64,000 nucleotides of DNA from Turbatrix aceti (lineage: Eukaryota > Nematoda > Chromadorea > Rhabditida > Panagrolaimidae), in contig OZ017767.1 of NCBI GenBank assembly GCA_963969345.1, forward strand, positions 4,988,739-5,052,738, in the 5' to 3' direction. The position numbers and the translations under genes are program-made. Position 1 is the stretch's first letter, and every line of letters starts with the position of its first letter. The notes below the pieces were generated by a model, which was not told the DNA's origin, did not search any database, and saw nothing but the letters and a program-made list of their open reading frames with translations. This document shows positions 34,172-46,111 of the stretch, piece by piece.

Positions 34172-35745
34172 TTACAGCATAAACAAATAGACGGATTTGT
34201 TGACTTTTCCATCTTTTTTCTCGAACTTCATCGGCTTGATAATGTATTCCTTGCCGTTGGCACCGATGCGCACTCCACCGGAGGACATGGACAACGCCGG
34301 ACTGTCGAGTGTCGGCGGACTGTTAAAAGACCTCTCGTTTATGGCATGCGGGCTTCCCCAAGGCGAAAACAAATCCTTGGTCGCCGTGACAGTTGTCGAA
34401 GTCGATATCGGTGTATTCTCCGAGTTATCAGAGATGGAGCGGGCGGATAAGGATTTCATGTCGCTGGCAGATGTAGACGTTGTTTTGTCTGTGGTCGACG
34501 ACGTATTAACGCAAACTGGACTGGTGCTGAGAACCGAAGTTGAATGGGTTTCGGATGAGGAATCCAGAACAGGCGATCCCTCCTGGGTGCGCTCCGTCGG
34601 TGAGGGCGGCGTCTTCTGAACCGGCCGCTTTGTGGATTTCAGTTTTTTTAAACTTGCAGATTTTTTCTTCTGACTGATTTTTGGCTTCTGAGTTGGGACG
34701 ATTCGTGCACTGGAGCTTTTGCGTTTCTTTGCGCGCGTTTCTGAATTTTTATTTTTCCGCGCGTCCCGGACCGGAGACGGCGTCATTGACACCTGGACTT
34801 CTGAAGAAGGGGATCCGTTTGCACGGGGTTCAGGCTTTTTGGTTTTGCGCTTTCTGTGCATCGGAGTCTGCGGCGTCTTTGGCGTTAAAGGAGACAGACT
34901 TGTGTCGGAAAGACAGGGGATTGCTGGGCTGCTTGTCGGCGTTGAGGCAGTAGGCTGCAAACGATTACTTTTGTATTATTTTCCCGTTTACCATGTTTTT
35001 TTTCTCACCTCAACGGTGTTTGAATCCGTTATTTCGGTAATTGTGGGCGTCGTTCGTTCGCCAGAAGAAGAGCTTTTGATGGACTCCTGGCGACGTCCGC
35101 CGTGCGGTCCGTATCCCAAACCCGTGGAGGAATATCGGGGCCCAAAGGGGTACGGAGCAGAGGGCATGTACATGGGGTACGGTAGATACACCGGCTGAAC
35201 CGCAGGTTGTCTCGATCTTGATTTGCGGGATGGGGAGTGGGCGTGGTTGCACTGAACAACGGTCGGCGCAGGCGGGGGCTGCGAGACCGGCGGAGGCTGA
35301 TCGACGCGGATGACGGTGTCTCGAGCGTGCTTCCTCTTTCTTCGTGTTTTTGGAGCCGCCATCTCAAGATTTCTTTGTTGTTCTGAAAAAAATTGTTATC
35401 TTCCGAAAAAGATTGAAAAAAAAACATGTTCAAACCCTCTTTCTTGCAAGCTTCGCCAACTTGACGAACTTCCTGCTGAGCACGTTCGAGGTTGGCCTTC
35501 CGCTCTTCTTCCTTGATGCGATACTTTTCGTACAAGCAATTCAACTTATGAAGCGCTCGTTTCCGGTACACGTAGCGAGTGGCCAGGAGTGAGCAGCAGC
35601 AGAATAGCAGCATAAAGAGCAGGAAGCTGCCCAGTGACGCAACCAAGATATGGAAGTCGTTGTAGGTGATCCCGACAGGTAGATTAGGTAGACTTTCGAC
35701 TGGTCTTTCAGTCTTCGATTCCCTACCCTTCGAAGACGCGACCAT
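34172..35745 (-). CDS. Single-pass membrane protein with basic Ser/Thr-rich tail, unknown
   Basis: Exons 35745-35436, 35382-35009 and 34954-34172 give 488 aa. One transmembrane segment near residues 31-58 (ILVASLGSFLLFMLLFCCCS) is followed by a charged helix (LYEKYRIKEEERKANLERAQ). A Pro/Tyr-rich stretch comes next (PVYLPYPMYMPSAPYPFGP). Then follow Lys/Ser/Thr-rich disorder with SP/TP sites and a better-ordered C-terminus (GVRIGANGKEYIIKPMKFEK). No family recognised. The ATG lies 150 bp behind the villin stop with CAG acceptors just upstream, so it may be the second gene of an operon. Confidence 0.75.
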
Positions 35746-35895
35746 TGCCTGCGTTCAACTGTGTGCAAGACGTCAAACAATTCCTGAATCTAGCGTTTCT
35801 ACACGACTGCCCGTATGCCCCCTTGCGCGATCTGTACGTTGATAGCTGCGGAAAATTTGCATTTCGGTTTATTTGCATTTTGGGGTCAGCGGGGG

Positions 35896-38749
35896 TTAGA
35901 AAAGGTCGTGCATTTTCTTGTAGGCATCCTGTCGCCACTTTGGAAGCCCCTTGAAGATGTTCCGCTCCATGCCGAAGACTTGCAGAAAATCCTCGTCGCT
36001 CAAGTGATCCTGAAAACGAGAAACATGAAAATCCAAAGCATAAAAACAAGAAACAAACCTCTTTTCTGGCAGGATGAACACCCGGAGGCAAATTCTCCGC
36101 CGCTACGAGCAGAGCAGAAAGCGGATGAGTCTGGCTGTACTGCGCTTTGACTTCTTCGATGGTCTGAACGACGACTTCGGCAGGCGGTAGAGGCTCGTCT
36201 TCATCGGAGTGCGAGGCCGTTGACTCTTCTGCGGCGATCTGCTGTCGAAGCTGCGTGTACGTCAATCGACCCTAAAACTTCTGTGTTGACAAATGACCGC
36301 ATGGCCAACACTCACGTCCCACAAACGATCATCCCAGGCGCCGAAAAAGGCTTTGAACTCCGGGGGCTCTGAACCTTGTTTTACAACAACCTGCTTTGGC
36401 TTGGGCGCGCCCTCCTGCGCAGATCGTGCGATGTACTTCTAAAATCCGTGTTTCAGTTGCTTATTAAGTTTATTCACAAGACACCCCAACGGCATAAATA
36501 AAACTTGCAGCATCCTCAAATGTAAAAAATATAAATAACGAAACTCACCAGTGCCACGTCCAGAACGGTCTTCTGCTCCACTGCGTTAGATTCCTTTCCG
36601 AGCCAGACGTAGATGGCGTCGAGTGCGTCCAGCATCATGACGTCACTGGTCTCGAGATCCGCTTGCGAAAAATTGTAAATTTCCTCGACGCCGAATTTTC
36701 CAGCCGCGTTGGAGCAGTGGAACAGTCTCGGCACGGCATGCGGGTTGCAGAGCGGCTCGCTGGAATGGTAGGCACACTTTCCGCCCAGCAGATTCCAGAA
36801 TTCGTCCGGCTCGTTTTCTTCGGCGAAAGTGCGAAGTTGATCGACGTTAAATAGGAAAGGCAGTCGGCCGACGGTTTCGTGTTCCTCAATGTTAGCGCCT
36901 TTACCGATCCATATGAGACCGCGATTCGTGCCCAAACGAACAAAAAAGATATCATTGCTGTTGAGGTTTCGGGCACTGAAATCCACCTGTGCAATGCGGC
37001 GGCCTGAGATCTGAAAAAGCTGTCTTTCGTCCGGCACGTATTCGTCCTCGGACCGCAGCGAGCCCCGCAGGTAAACCACGGCGTCGCCGAAGATTCTCAG
37101 AAAGTGGTTCGGCTCTTTGAACTGCTCGATGCGAATTTCTTGGCCCGCGTTGCGGCAGTTGTTCTGGTTGAGTTGGCGCGCGAGCATCGCAGCGGCGGCC
37201 TGACTGTCTCGGCTGCTGTGCGATCTACAATCATTTCATTTTCCTGCTTTTCAGGAAACCATGAACACTCACCCGCACCAAAAGTAAAGCAGATTCCGCT
37301 GGTTGAGCGATGTGTACTGCACGATGTAGGCGTAGCTGTCGTAGAAGACTCCGTAGTGCTCTTGCGGCACGGGGGAGAGATCGAATTTAGCAACGCGCCA
37401 AACTTTCTTGGTTCCATCACCGTCGTCGAAGTTTGCAACACCTTCTGGCGCTTGGTGCGGAGCCTTGAAGTCGAGGTCGATGCTGACAGACGAGCTGCTG
37501 GCTATGCTGGGCGTGCGCGGCTTCACAATCTGCTGCTTGAGCCCCGGAAGGTTGCCAGGCAGCCGCAGCATGGATCGGAATAGTGCCGTTTCGTGGCCGT
37601 CGACGACCTTCGTGATGGGCGTGCTCTCAGGCAACTGCATGAAGCGGAGATACTTCTAAAGATTTCGTGAAATTGAACATGCGATTAGCAGGCTCAAACT
37701 CCGCGAAACCTCACCAGTGCATTGTCCCAGACGCCGCGGCGTTCGTTGTCGGAGCACAGCCTGCCGATCCAAACAAAAATGCCAGACGTGGGTGACGCGG
37801 TGTCCAAAACAAAGCAGTCCCGCGAGTCCAGCGAAGCTTCTGTCAGCGGGCCGTCTACAGGCTCCATCAGCAAAGTGCCAGACTCATCGGAGACACGAAA
37901 GAGCAGTTGCTTGGCGCGAGACCAGTCTTCGGCATCTTCATCTGAAAGTTCGGGGCGCTGTGGAGGTGCACAAGGCTCTACTCCCAAGTGCGCGTAGAAT
38001 TCAGCGTTTGAATCCCAATCGGATTCTGAAAAACAAAAAAATTATAGGAAAATTCAAAAACACGAGTGAACTCACCGATGAAATCAATATTAGCTTTGCC
38101 GGCTTTTTCATTGTCCCGGATAAAGCGGCCAAATTCGGTGCCTCGGTGGCGTTCGCCGATGTTGCTGCCGGGCCCGATGAAGACGTATACAGTCTTTGGC
38201 GTATCGAGAACAAAGACGTCATCCCGGTTGATGGATTCAAAGGCGACCGGCACTTCTGAGATGCGACAGCGTTTTGTGCCTTTGATGTGGTAAAGTCGTT
38301 TTTGTTCATTTTCCCCGACGTGTTTTAGCAGCTTTTGCGCGTTTCCACTCTCGTATCTAAATATGAATGAATGTATCCCAAGACTGATACAAAGTTGCGA
38401 AACAACACTCCGCTTACATTAGTTGCCCTTTGAAAATGGACAGAAAATCCGCGGACTCGAATCCCTGGGATTCGCGGTGAATCGTCGCCTTGCCGCCAAT
38501 GAACCCGTCCAACTCGGCTGCTTTCATCGCGGCGACGCAGTGTCGGTCGGGCGTGGACTCCGCGCCGAGCCAGAAGAAAATATCAAAGGCTTCTGGAAAG
38601 CTGCCAATGATGCGGAGCACGAGATACGTGTAAGAGTCGTCAAAGGTGCCGTGCGACGCTTTTTCGAGACGTTCGACGGTTTCCAGAGTGACAAGGCGCC
38701 ACACGACGACGTCCGCGGCAACAGGGATGGGCCCGAAGTCCTCCGCCAT
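35896..38749 (-). CDS. viln-1: Villin-type actin-binding protein (gelsolin repeats plus headpiece)
   Basis: Eight exons (38749-38418, 38356-38076, 38025-37715, 37655-37273, 37224-36549, 36438-36316, 36271-36059, 36009-35896) give 810 aa in frame. Gelsolin-like repeats are visible by their core strands: DDSYTYLVLRI-G, IFFWLGAEST; RDDVFVLDTPKTVYVFIGPG; SRDCFVLDTASPTSGIFVWI; YDSYAYIVQYT; SDVMMLDALDAIYVWLGKES. The C-terminal headpiece (LSDEDFLQVFGMERNIFKGL, PKW, ending KKMHDLF) aligns with vertebrate villin headpiece, including the Trp cap and the terminal Phe. The usual KKEKGLF end is changed to KKMHDLF, which may weaken F-actin contact. It caps, severs or bundles actin. Confidence 0.92.
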
Positions 38750-39284
38750 GTCGAACAAGTAGTCAGTCAGTACAATCAGATCAGAAGAAAACTAGTGCGA
38801 GTGCTCAAGTGGGGGAATGAAGTCTTGAGAAGCGCGCATCGCTGCAAATGTGTGCGCATAAAATCTGCATCAATGAGCTGTTTTCCAATGAAAAAGGTGA
38901 TTCAGCCTAGGATTGCTTCTAAGAAGGACCGTGTTGATCATGCGGAAATTATATATGCGTTACAATGGCTAACAGTCCAATAGCACTGTGATCGTGTTTT
39001 CCCCTCGTAAACCAAATTGAGAAAAGTAAAAATACATAACAGCCTCGTTTTCGTGTCAAAATTGAGTCTGTTCCGTATCGGCTTCCGGAAAGTTCTGATT
39101 GTGAGACACTGCTCCACACTAAGAAAAAAACGATTTATTGGAAGGCTCGACAAACAATAACAACCTCCGATCAGTCCTCGGAATGATCCTCGGGGACAGA
39201 TCCCAAACTCGACAGCATGAAGCGAAAAGCAACCCGAAATATCTAATGTACAAACTAGAGTGCTACAAATCCCTTACCGAGCTT
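38750..39284. other. Intergenic, nothing recognised
   Basis: About 535 bp, mixed composition. No gene, repeat or RNA seen; it should hold the villin promoter. Confidence 0.4.
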
Positions 39285-39770
39285 CTACCTGGCCGCCGGA
39301 ACGGTGCAGCGCTTCGCAGGGTCGTCAAAAGCCTGGAGGCATGCCTGGCAGAGCTGCAGAATCGTGGCGAGGGCATTAGAAAAGTTTTCGTCACGAGGGG
39401 TCGATTCGGTGGGAAACCAAGGCGTCGGTTTCACCTGGCCTTCAGCAGCGGCCAGGAGCGCTTCTTGCTTGAGTCTGCGTCGGCGCTCGCGTTGTACCTC
39501 TTTGTTGCGCTGTCGGCGTCGTTCGATGAGAGCCGCGACTTCTTCCGGGGTTCTCTGGGCCGGCTTCGGCATTTCCGATAACGAAGACTCCATGGCCAGT
39601 TCCTCGAGTCGCCGTCTGCCGCGGCGAGGCTTGGTCTCGTCGATGATGACTCCCGCGGCCTCCTTCAGCCGCCGTCTCCGCTCCCGCTGGATCTGCGTGT
39701 TGCGCATCCGCCGCAGCCGCCGGTACTCTTCTTCTTGTTCCGGTGTACGAACGACCGGGACACGCGGCAT
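39285..39770 (-). CDS. Basic protein with two RTPE/QRERRRRLK repeats, unknown
   Basis: Single frame of 161 aa. ATG 39770 follows a TTGCAG acceptor (39780-39782) by nine bases. Two similar basic helical units occur: RTPEQEEEYRRLRRMRNTQI then QRERRRRLKEAAG, and RTPEEVAALIERRRQRNKEV then QRERRRRLKQEALL. They are joined by KPRRGRRRLEEL. The pattern recalls basic-region leucine-zipper helices, but I see no clear heptad leucines. The C-terminus has a Cys-containing helix. Nuclear or nucleic-acid binding is plausible from composition only. Confidence 0.6.
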   Translation of the reverse strand: MPRVPVVRTPEQEEEYRRLRRMRNTQIQRERRRRLKEAAGVIIDETKPRRGRRRLEELAMESSLSEMPKPAQRTPEEVAALIERRRQRNKEVQRERRRRLKQEALLAAAEGQVKPTPWFPTESTPRDENFSNALATILQLCQACLQAFDDPAKRCTVPAAR

Positions 39771-42510
39771 CGGGTTGCTCTGCAACACGTTAAAACAAGT
39801 TGGAGCTGCGATTAACCAACCACACGCCACGTCAAAATCACTGTCACTGTCATGCAACGAAGACTGCTTCGTTTCGCTACAAAGCAGGAGAAATTTGAAC
39901 GTAGGGGCACAAAACGAGCTCCCCGCAACAAAAAAGCAACAAAATCTCCGGGAACGTTTCTTTTGAACTCCTTCAAGAAAAAAACAAAGTTGACACAGTG
40001 TTTACCCCGAGGGCACTTTGCATAGGGGAAGACTAAAAATAAGCTACGCAGAAAAAATGGCAGTGCCAGCGGAAAACCGTCAGGGTAAGCCATGTCAAGA
40101 ACACGCGCGGCGCGGAAAAGGCAGGCCTGTTATCTATAGCAACTACCTGTTTTGCAGCTGTCCTTTTGCTGCCGGGGCTCCCGGCTAGCTCGCGCTTCCT
40201 CGTAGATCCCGGACACTTCGTAGTAGACAATAGTTTATCCGTAGAATCTCTCGTACAACAACCGTGAACAATTATGCATAAACGATGACTCGATGACGAC
40301 GACCGCTGCGTGTCCCCAACCGGGACGAGCGCGTGCCAAGCGCGACCTGCCTGCTGCTACTCCCGCCGACCAGAATGATGACTTCGCGTCATCGGTCGCT
40401 GCCGATCTGCTTGTCTTGCCGGCGCACGCTTCCCTCGTGGCCGCACACGTTCTCTGCCTCGCGCTCGTGGCTCGCTCACCAGTCCCTGGGAGAATGGTCA
40501 ACCAGTCCCGGTACCACTCCTTCCCCCAGCTGACCGTCGTCGCTGGATCCAACCGGATCCTGCGTCACGCGTCAGCTCAACTGAGCCGACCGGGACTGCG
40601 CCTGTAGTCGTCTTCGTCGCCTTTGACTTCCTTCGGTTCCTCGAACTTCACTCAACTGAGTGGATTTCATCCTGTTTGACCGCATGCTCAGCCACCTTCT
40701 TCCGGTGCCACCAGCCGTCCACCGCCATCCACAAAGGCCCCTTCTGGCTCGCTGGCCGAAGCTCTGCACTTCCATGGATGCGTTGGACCTCTTTCGGTAT
40801 TCTTCCGCGTTGCCCCCCTGAGCGGTGTCTTTGTTGGTTCCTCTCCTTGAATCTCACTCAACTGAGCGGCTTTCATCCTGCTTCCTGCTGTGCCCGTAGC
40901 CGCTCGCCGCCGTCCACGTAAGGCCCCTTCTGGCTCACTGGCCGGAAGCTCTGCTCTTCCGATGGACACCTTCTTCTGATGGTGGCTGCTTCCTTCGCCG
41001 GACCATCCCGCCGGTCACCTTGCGACGATGTCCATCCCCAGTTGGCCCAATCCTGGCACATGTGCACCTGGCCGGATTCTCTGCCCTTCTGCTGGATCTC
41101 TTGCACTGCTTCGCCGTCGTCTTCATTCCGTGACTGGCTCCAACCACGCCACTGCTGCCTGTGTCTCGCTGGCCAACTGCCCTGCCACAGGTATTCCGTC
41201 GTCTTCATTACCCAACTGGGTGTCCGTCACGTGACAGGTTCCAACCATTCAACCACTCTGCTGCATGCCTCACCCGGATCAACTGATCAGCTGCATGTCT
41301 TACGCCTCTTCGCGCAGCCTCGCTGCCCAATTCTCTGCCTCGCGCTCGTGGCTCGCTCACCAGTCCCTGGGAGAATGGTCAACCAGTCCCGGTACCACCT
41401 TTTAAAAACAGAAAAAAATGCAATTATACAGGTAGTAGCTCGACTGAAGAACTAAAAAACATTCAACGCCGAGAAACAACCGCACCGAAGACATGGGACA
41501 TAGCCAGGCCAGGCGCTCCTGCGCACCAGGCGTCACTGCGTTGAATGTGACAAATGCACCCCGCATGCAGTGCACGCCGGCCCGGGTGCAACAACGAGCG
41601 TATTTACCCGGTTGTTGCCCCGTGAACAACACGCGCCTCTATTTGTTCGAGTTGCACACCATCGGTCGTGTTCAAGGTCGAAGCCGCGGCCAGAGCGCGC
41701 GGAAGCCTTCGTGGCTTTCATGACAGTCACGTAGTTCAGCCAGGGAGGGTGGAAGAGGGATCTCTTGGCTTTGAGCGCTCGTGTCAAACGGAAACCCTAC
41801 CGGAAGGGTCCGTACGCACGTACCGCGCCTCGAAGCAGTTCGAGACTCTAAAAAACGGCTGGCAGCAGGGACTCCCTGGCCGAACGCCAAACCGTGTTCA
41901 AACCCAAAGAAAGCAAAGGCAACATCAGGCCAGCCGCGTCCGTTTGTCCTACGGGCCCTGCTATCTAATTGACAGCGAGCAATGATGACAAAAAAATAGA
42001 ATGAAAACGAGCGCACGACAAAAACAGGCAATGACAGGAGTTTGGTGTCATGACGGAACGCACGTACACGATGGTTCTTGATCCGTCATCACCTGGGATG
42101 ACGGCTCCCGCACCGCCTCGTCCCGTTTATCAGGCAGCTTGGAATCGGGCAAAACAATGGCTCGTCTTGTCATATCAATTACACGCCAGCACGGAGCCCC
42201 GATAAAAACATGTGGAGCGCAGCCTGTACGGGCCGTGGGCTGTGGACCGACCTCGGCTTGCAGAGAGAACCTGTTTCCATGTTGCTTTTTGAAGGCCCCA
42301 AATCGAACACTCGCTCCAAGAACCTTGTCTTAAAAAACTCGCGTTTTCTTCTGCACGCACGCAAACAAACGGTGGAAGACAACAACTTTTTTTTCGCACG
42401 ACGATGAAGGGTGATAAAGCAAGCGTCCGACCGACGTGCAGGCCGGGAGCCAGATAAATGGCGTGCATTCATCGACACGTGGGAATCCATGCGCGTGGCT
42501 TGTTATGTAT
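39771..42510. other. Repeat-rich region without credible genes
   Basis: The first 250 bp are A-rich. From about 40.2 to 41.4 kb the plus strand is C/T-rich and built from degenerate repeats (listed separately). From 41.4 to 42.5 kb nothing repeats clearly. One clean 7-bp hairpin, CCGTCAT/ATGACGG, occurs at 42083-42104. Open frames on both strands here follow composition and repeat structure and show no protein features. Confidence 0.5.
40450..41398 (+). repeat. Direct 68-bp repeats flanking degenerate tandem repeats
   Basis: A 68-bp sequence (TTCTCTGCCTCGCGCTCGTG ... CCCGGTACCAC) is identical at 40450-40517 and 41331-41398. Between them CTCAACTGAG recurs at 40575, 40651 and 40856, and AAGGCCCCTTCTGGCTC recurs at about 40734 and 40920. 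CCGTCGTCTTCATT also occurs twice at about 41104 and 41206. This looks like an old satellite or a small element with terminal direct repeats. Confidence 0.8.
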
Positions 42511-45055
42511 CTAAAAAACATTCAAATGAACAACCGGCACTGGCAACAAAGCAGTACCCGTGGAGACTTGTTTCCTGATGGCAAAGTGCGTCTTGACGAT
42601 GATGTCAGCGTAGGAGATGCAGTTGGGGGCCGAGGCGTCTTCCATGAGACGCCGCTGCATTGCCCGTTCCCCGTCGCTGCCCGGCAACGCGTAGACGAAT
42701 TTGGACTGGTGCTCTCGGTCGCTCTGATTGGCACTCGCGGCCGCGTACACCGCTGTAGCCAAGGATTCCACCTGAAAGAAAATTGATGTGAATCAAGGAT
42801 TGACAAAAACTTACGTTTGTGACAGGATAAAACCAGCAAAACACAGTAAAGCCGTCGTCGACCAGGTGCACTTTTTCCCTGTCAAACTTGACAAACGATG
42901 CCCTTATAGGAGGCTTCAGTTTGAAGGAAGACTTGCCCAGAGGAGTCACGGTGGGGTACAGGTAGCGCAAAGTGGCCTCCACGCTGAGAGCAGGAAAGAC
43001 CGCCATGAGATAGGCTTTTTCGTCGACGGGAAGGTCATTTCCTAAAATTAAAAAGAAATTTGTATTCGAACTCATCAGAAAACGATCAAACCTCCAAAGA
43101 CGGCATTGCATCTATCGAGACAACTAATGTAGAGCGGCAGCAGCTGCAGGGCATCAGGCAACACGAGCACCTGGGAATCCTTCGCCGCGACGCAGTGGGC
43201 TTTGTAGTGCGCCAACAGGTGCAGACAGCGCTGACCAAGACTTAGACGAACTTTTTCGGGATCTCCGTCTCTCGATTGTCTGTCGGCAACTTTGGCGAAG
43301 TAAGTGACGACTGCGTCGATGTCCGCACGACGATACACAACATTGAGATCGGAAGTGAAGCCCAGAAAAGAGTTGATCACGCGGATGCGTCTGACGCCGG
43401 CGACGTCGGTGTACTGCAAGACGACCTGCAGACCGACGTATTCTTCGGAATTTGAGCCAATTTTCGGGACAGCCATCTGCAGCGTGACGGCAAAAGCCTT
43501 GTCGGCATCCAGGGATCCTAGCAAGCAATAATCTGCCTGGCCACCGGAGATCTCGGGGCTGAGAGGGCCCAGGAGGTGAGTTATCTTCAGTGTCGGCGAG
43601 ACACGCACTCGCAGTTTTGTCTTGAAAGCCGTCTGCCGGCGAAGGTCATGCTCCAGGTCACGGTAAAACCGATTCTGGGCATCGCTGTTGTCCGGGGAGA
43701 ATCCAGGGTAGTGATAAAGTGTTCCGCCAGAAACTCTTGCCAGCGGAGTGAGTGTTGCCAAATCCATGAAGCCTTTCGGGAAAACAAAAAGATCGACGCC
43801 GATTCCTGACTTGGTACACTCTGCTCCGAGTTCCCCAAAGTGACTGTGTGCCGGGGCGAGTTGCTCATGTTGGCGGACGGTGCCAAGCACAGAGGAGTTT
43901 TCTGTCGTCCGGAAAACGTCTTCTGCCGCGTTCGAGACAATACCTGCTGCCTGGAAGAGCACCACCTTCCCCACCCGGTTGGTCGATTTGAAAGCCGTCA
44001 ACGCAGTTTTCACGGTGGCCGTCAAAATTGTTGGTCCAGGCTGAGCTCGATCGCATGTGGCACGGATTGCATCGAGGGCAGCTTGGATGTTGTCTATGCA
44101 GTCGGCCGGAGAGACAAAAAGACCGTCTTCAAACGGCACAAAGGGGTCGTCGGTGTCTGAGACCACACAACAATAGGGCACCGGAGAGGTCAGTTTGTAG
44201 AAGTGGAGGGTCGTGTCGTACGTCAAGATGCCCATCAGCATGGTCCTGAAAACAGTAAAATTTTGTGAATCTATGAAACAAAAAAAAATGTACTTTGGCA
44301 GTGCCTGAAGCGCAATCTCTGCCAGGTGATCACAGAGGAACCCGACCATCCCGGAGAACACGGCTTCTCGAGAAACGTCGATGCAGAAGAGCATGGCAGG
44401 TTTTGTCGGCAGTGGATCGTCTTCGCCGGATGCGACTAGAAACTCGTACGTTCCCTTCATCAACTCCGGTCTCGGAGTCAGTTTTTCTTCCTCCTCGGTA
44501 TTGTAAATTTCAAGGACCCTCTGGTTTTCCGGGACTGAAAAAGAAAATTACCAGAAAGCATTCTTCAATCATAGCGAACCAACCCACGGTCGCAGCATCA
44601 CAGAAAGCGCACTTGTACCGCCTGCTATGGTTGATGAAGCCCGCCAGCGGTGAGATGTAAGCCCTGCAACGATGGCAGCGAAGAGGACCTTCGGGAGCGC
44701 ACTTTACCTCGGGTATAGGCTCTTCCTCGGGCACAAGAGGCGCCAGGGGCTGGATGATTGCCCCGAGAGGCAGCTGAGACTCCGTCAGCATGACTGCCGT
44801 CTGTGGCACTTTGTAGAGCGTAAAACGCAGGAAACGAGGACTCGCGCAACCGCCGTCGACTGCCACAAAGCTTGTCGACGTTAGCGGTGGAAGTTTGGCA
44901 ACCGGATATCCAGTTTCGAAGATCAACTCATCCGTAAAGTAAAATTGGCGAAAATCGATGGGATCAGGACAGAAAGCGGGAACTACAGCCGACGGTGCTT
45001 GAAAGACTCCGGGGGAGATGGCCTGAGGCACTGGCGTCTCGCTTGCCGTCATCAT
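42511..45055 (-). CDS. sec-24: SEC24, COPII coat cargo adaptor
   Basis: Five exons (45055-44584, 44534-44294, 44245-43092, 43041-42815, 42771-42511) give 784 aa. The zinc finger reads RCHRCRAYISP ... RRYKCAFC. The trunk domain follows (PAMLFCIDVSREAVFSGMVG, LMGILTYDTTLHFYKL, DDPFVPFEDGLFVSPADC), then the beta sandwich and helical domain (LGQRCLHLLAHYKAHC, LVLPDALQLLPLYISCLDR). A gelsolin-like domain and a C-terminal helix end the protein. The N-terminal disordered extension is short compared with about 1000-residue homologues, so an upstream exon could be missing. SEC24 pairs with SEC23 and selects ER-export cargo. Confidence 0.93.
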
Positions 45056-45313
45056 CGCGCAGACGGAAATGTCTGATGTATGTGTTGACGTTTCGCAGGA
45101 AAATCGGTAAAACTGCGCATTTTTACCTGTCGAATTCGTTTGTTCAAGACGTTTCATCAAATTTGTATACAATCCCAATGCCTGCCATCATTTTTTGTTC
45201 TACAGTGCCCCAAGTCTGCGAATTTTTTTAAATTCATTAATTTGAATACGGAAAAAAATGCAAAAAAACAAAACAAAACAAAAGATAATAGTTACACCCT
45301 TTTCAGGATAAAA

Positions 45314-45653
45314 TCAACGGGATATCACGTAATTGCCGTAGCTGTAGGGAGGGACGGTCGGCTCGTTTATAGGCATATCTATGCCGTTCCACTTGTGTTC
45401 CACGCAGGTGCATCCGTTGCGTTTGCAGTGTTTTCTGAAATATTTGCTTTTGTCTGACATGTAAAGAGTTCCGGTTAAAACTCACGACTTGACGTGCTTT
45501 GTAAAGTGCCTTGGGCACGAGCAGCTCGGTTCTACGCATATGTATTTAGGCTTCCTTCTGAAATTATTTAGAAAGTTTAAGGAAGGCAATTGGTGTAAAC
45601 AAAGGTGATTACCGTCTTCGGAGGAGACGATTTATGAGAAAGGCGAACCCCAT
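45314..45653 (-). CDS. 77-residue protein with tandem C-x4-C-x-C-x2-H motifs
   Basis: Exons 45653-45613, 45557-45486 and 45434-45314 join in frame with consensus splice sites. The ATG follows a TTTTGCAG acceptor directly. After a short basic N-terminus (LINRLLRRRRKPK) two copies of the same spacing occur: CVEPSCSCPRH and CKRNGCTCVEH, both C-x4-C-x-C-x2-H, 20 residues apart. A Tyr/Pro-rich tail ends in SYGNYVISR. The paired Cys/His sets suggest two zinc sites or one bipartite site. I do not recognise the family. It is 259 bp upstream of SEC24 on the same strand, within operon range. Confidence 0.65.
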
Positions 45654-46111
45654 GTCTGCAAAATGAAAGGTAAATGAAATGAACGTTCGCAAACGAGAAA
45701 GCGGGATCTTTTATCGAAATGAAGCACTCGAAGGAGCTTCAATCGCGCTGCTACTCATGAATCGGCACGGAAAGGCCCCGCTCACAAAAAAAGATGCTCT
45801 GTTGACACACCGAGGTAAACAATACGTTGTCGCTGGAGACTTGCTATAAATCCACCGGTTCAACGTGTGTTTTAGTGTTTTCGTGTACAAAAAAAGATCC
45901 TGATGACCTGCCTCTCTCCATAGTTACTACTTCATCCGCATCGCAAAAAAAAACACAAAAAAAAGTGAAATTTGAGAAGCCAGGAGGGTTAAAAAATAAC
46001 AGGTCAAATATTACGAAAACAATTCAGAATTCTCGTTAAACAATGGAAATCGGAAATGAAAGGGGAGAAGATGACGGAAGCAAATCGGCTTGTTTCGGCC
46101 TTTGAAAAGCC
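45654..46111. other. Intergenic, AT-rich
   Basis: About 458 bp. A-rich tracts near 45940-46010; nothing else recognised. Confidence 0.4.

Noticed and set aside
40240..41400. Several minus-strand frames of 67-111 residues rich in Gly, Arg and Ala
   Set aside because: They track the degenerate DNA repeats and lack start context, splice support and domain features.
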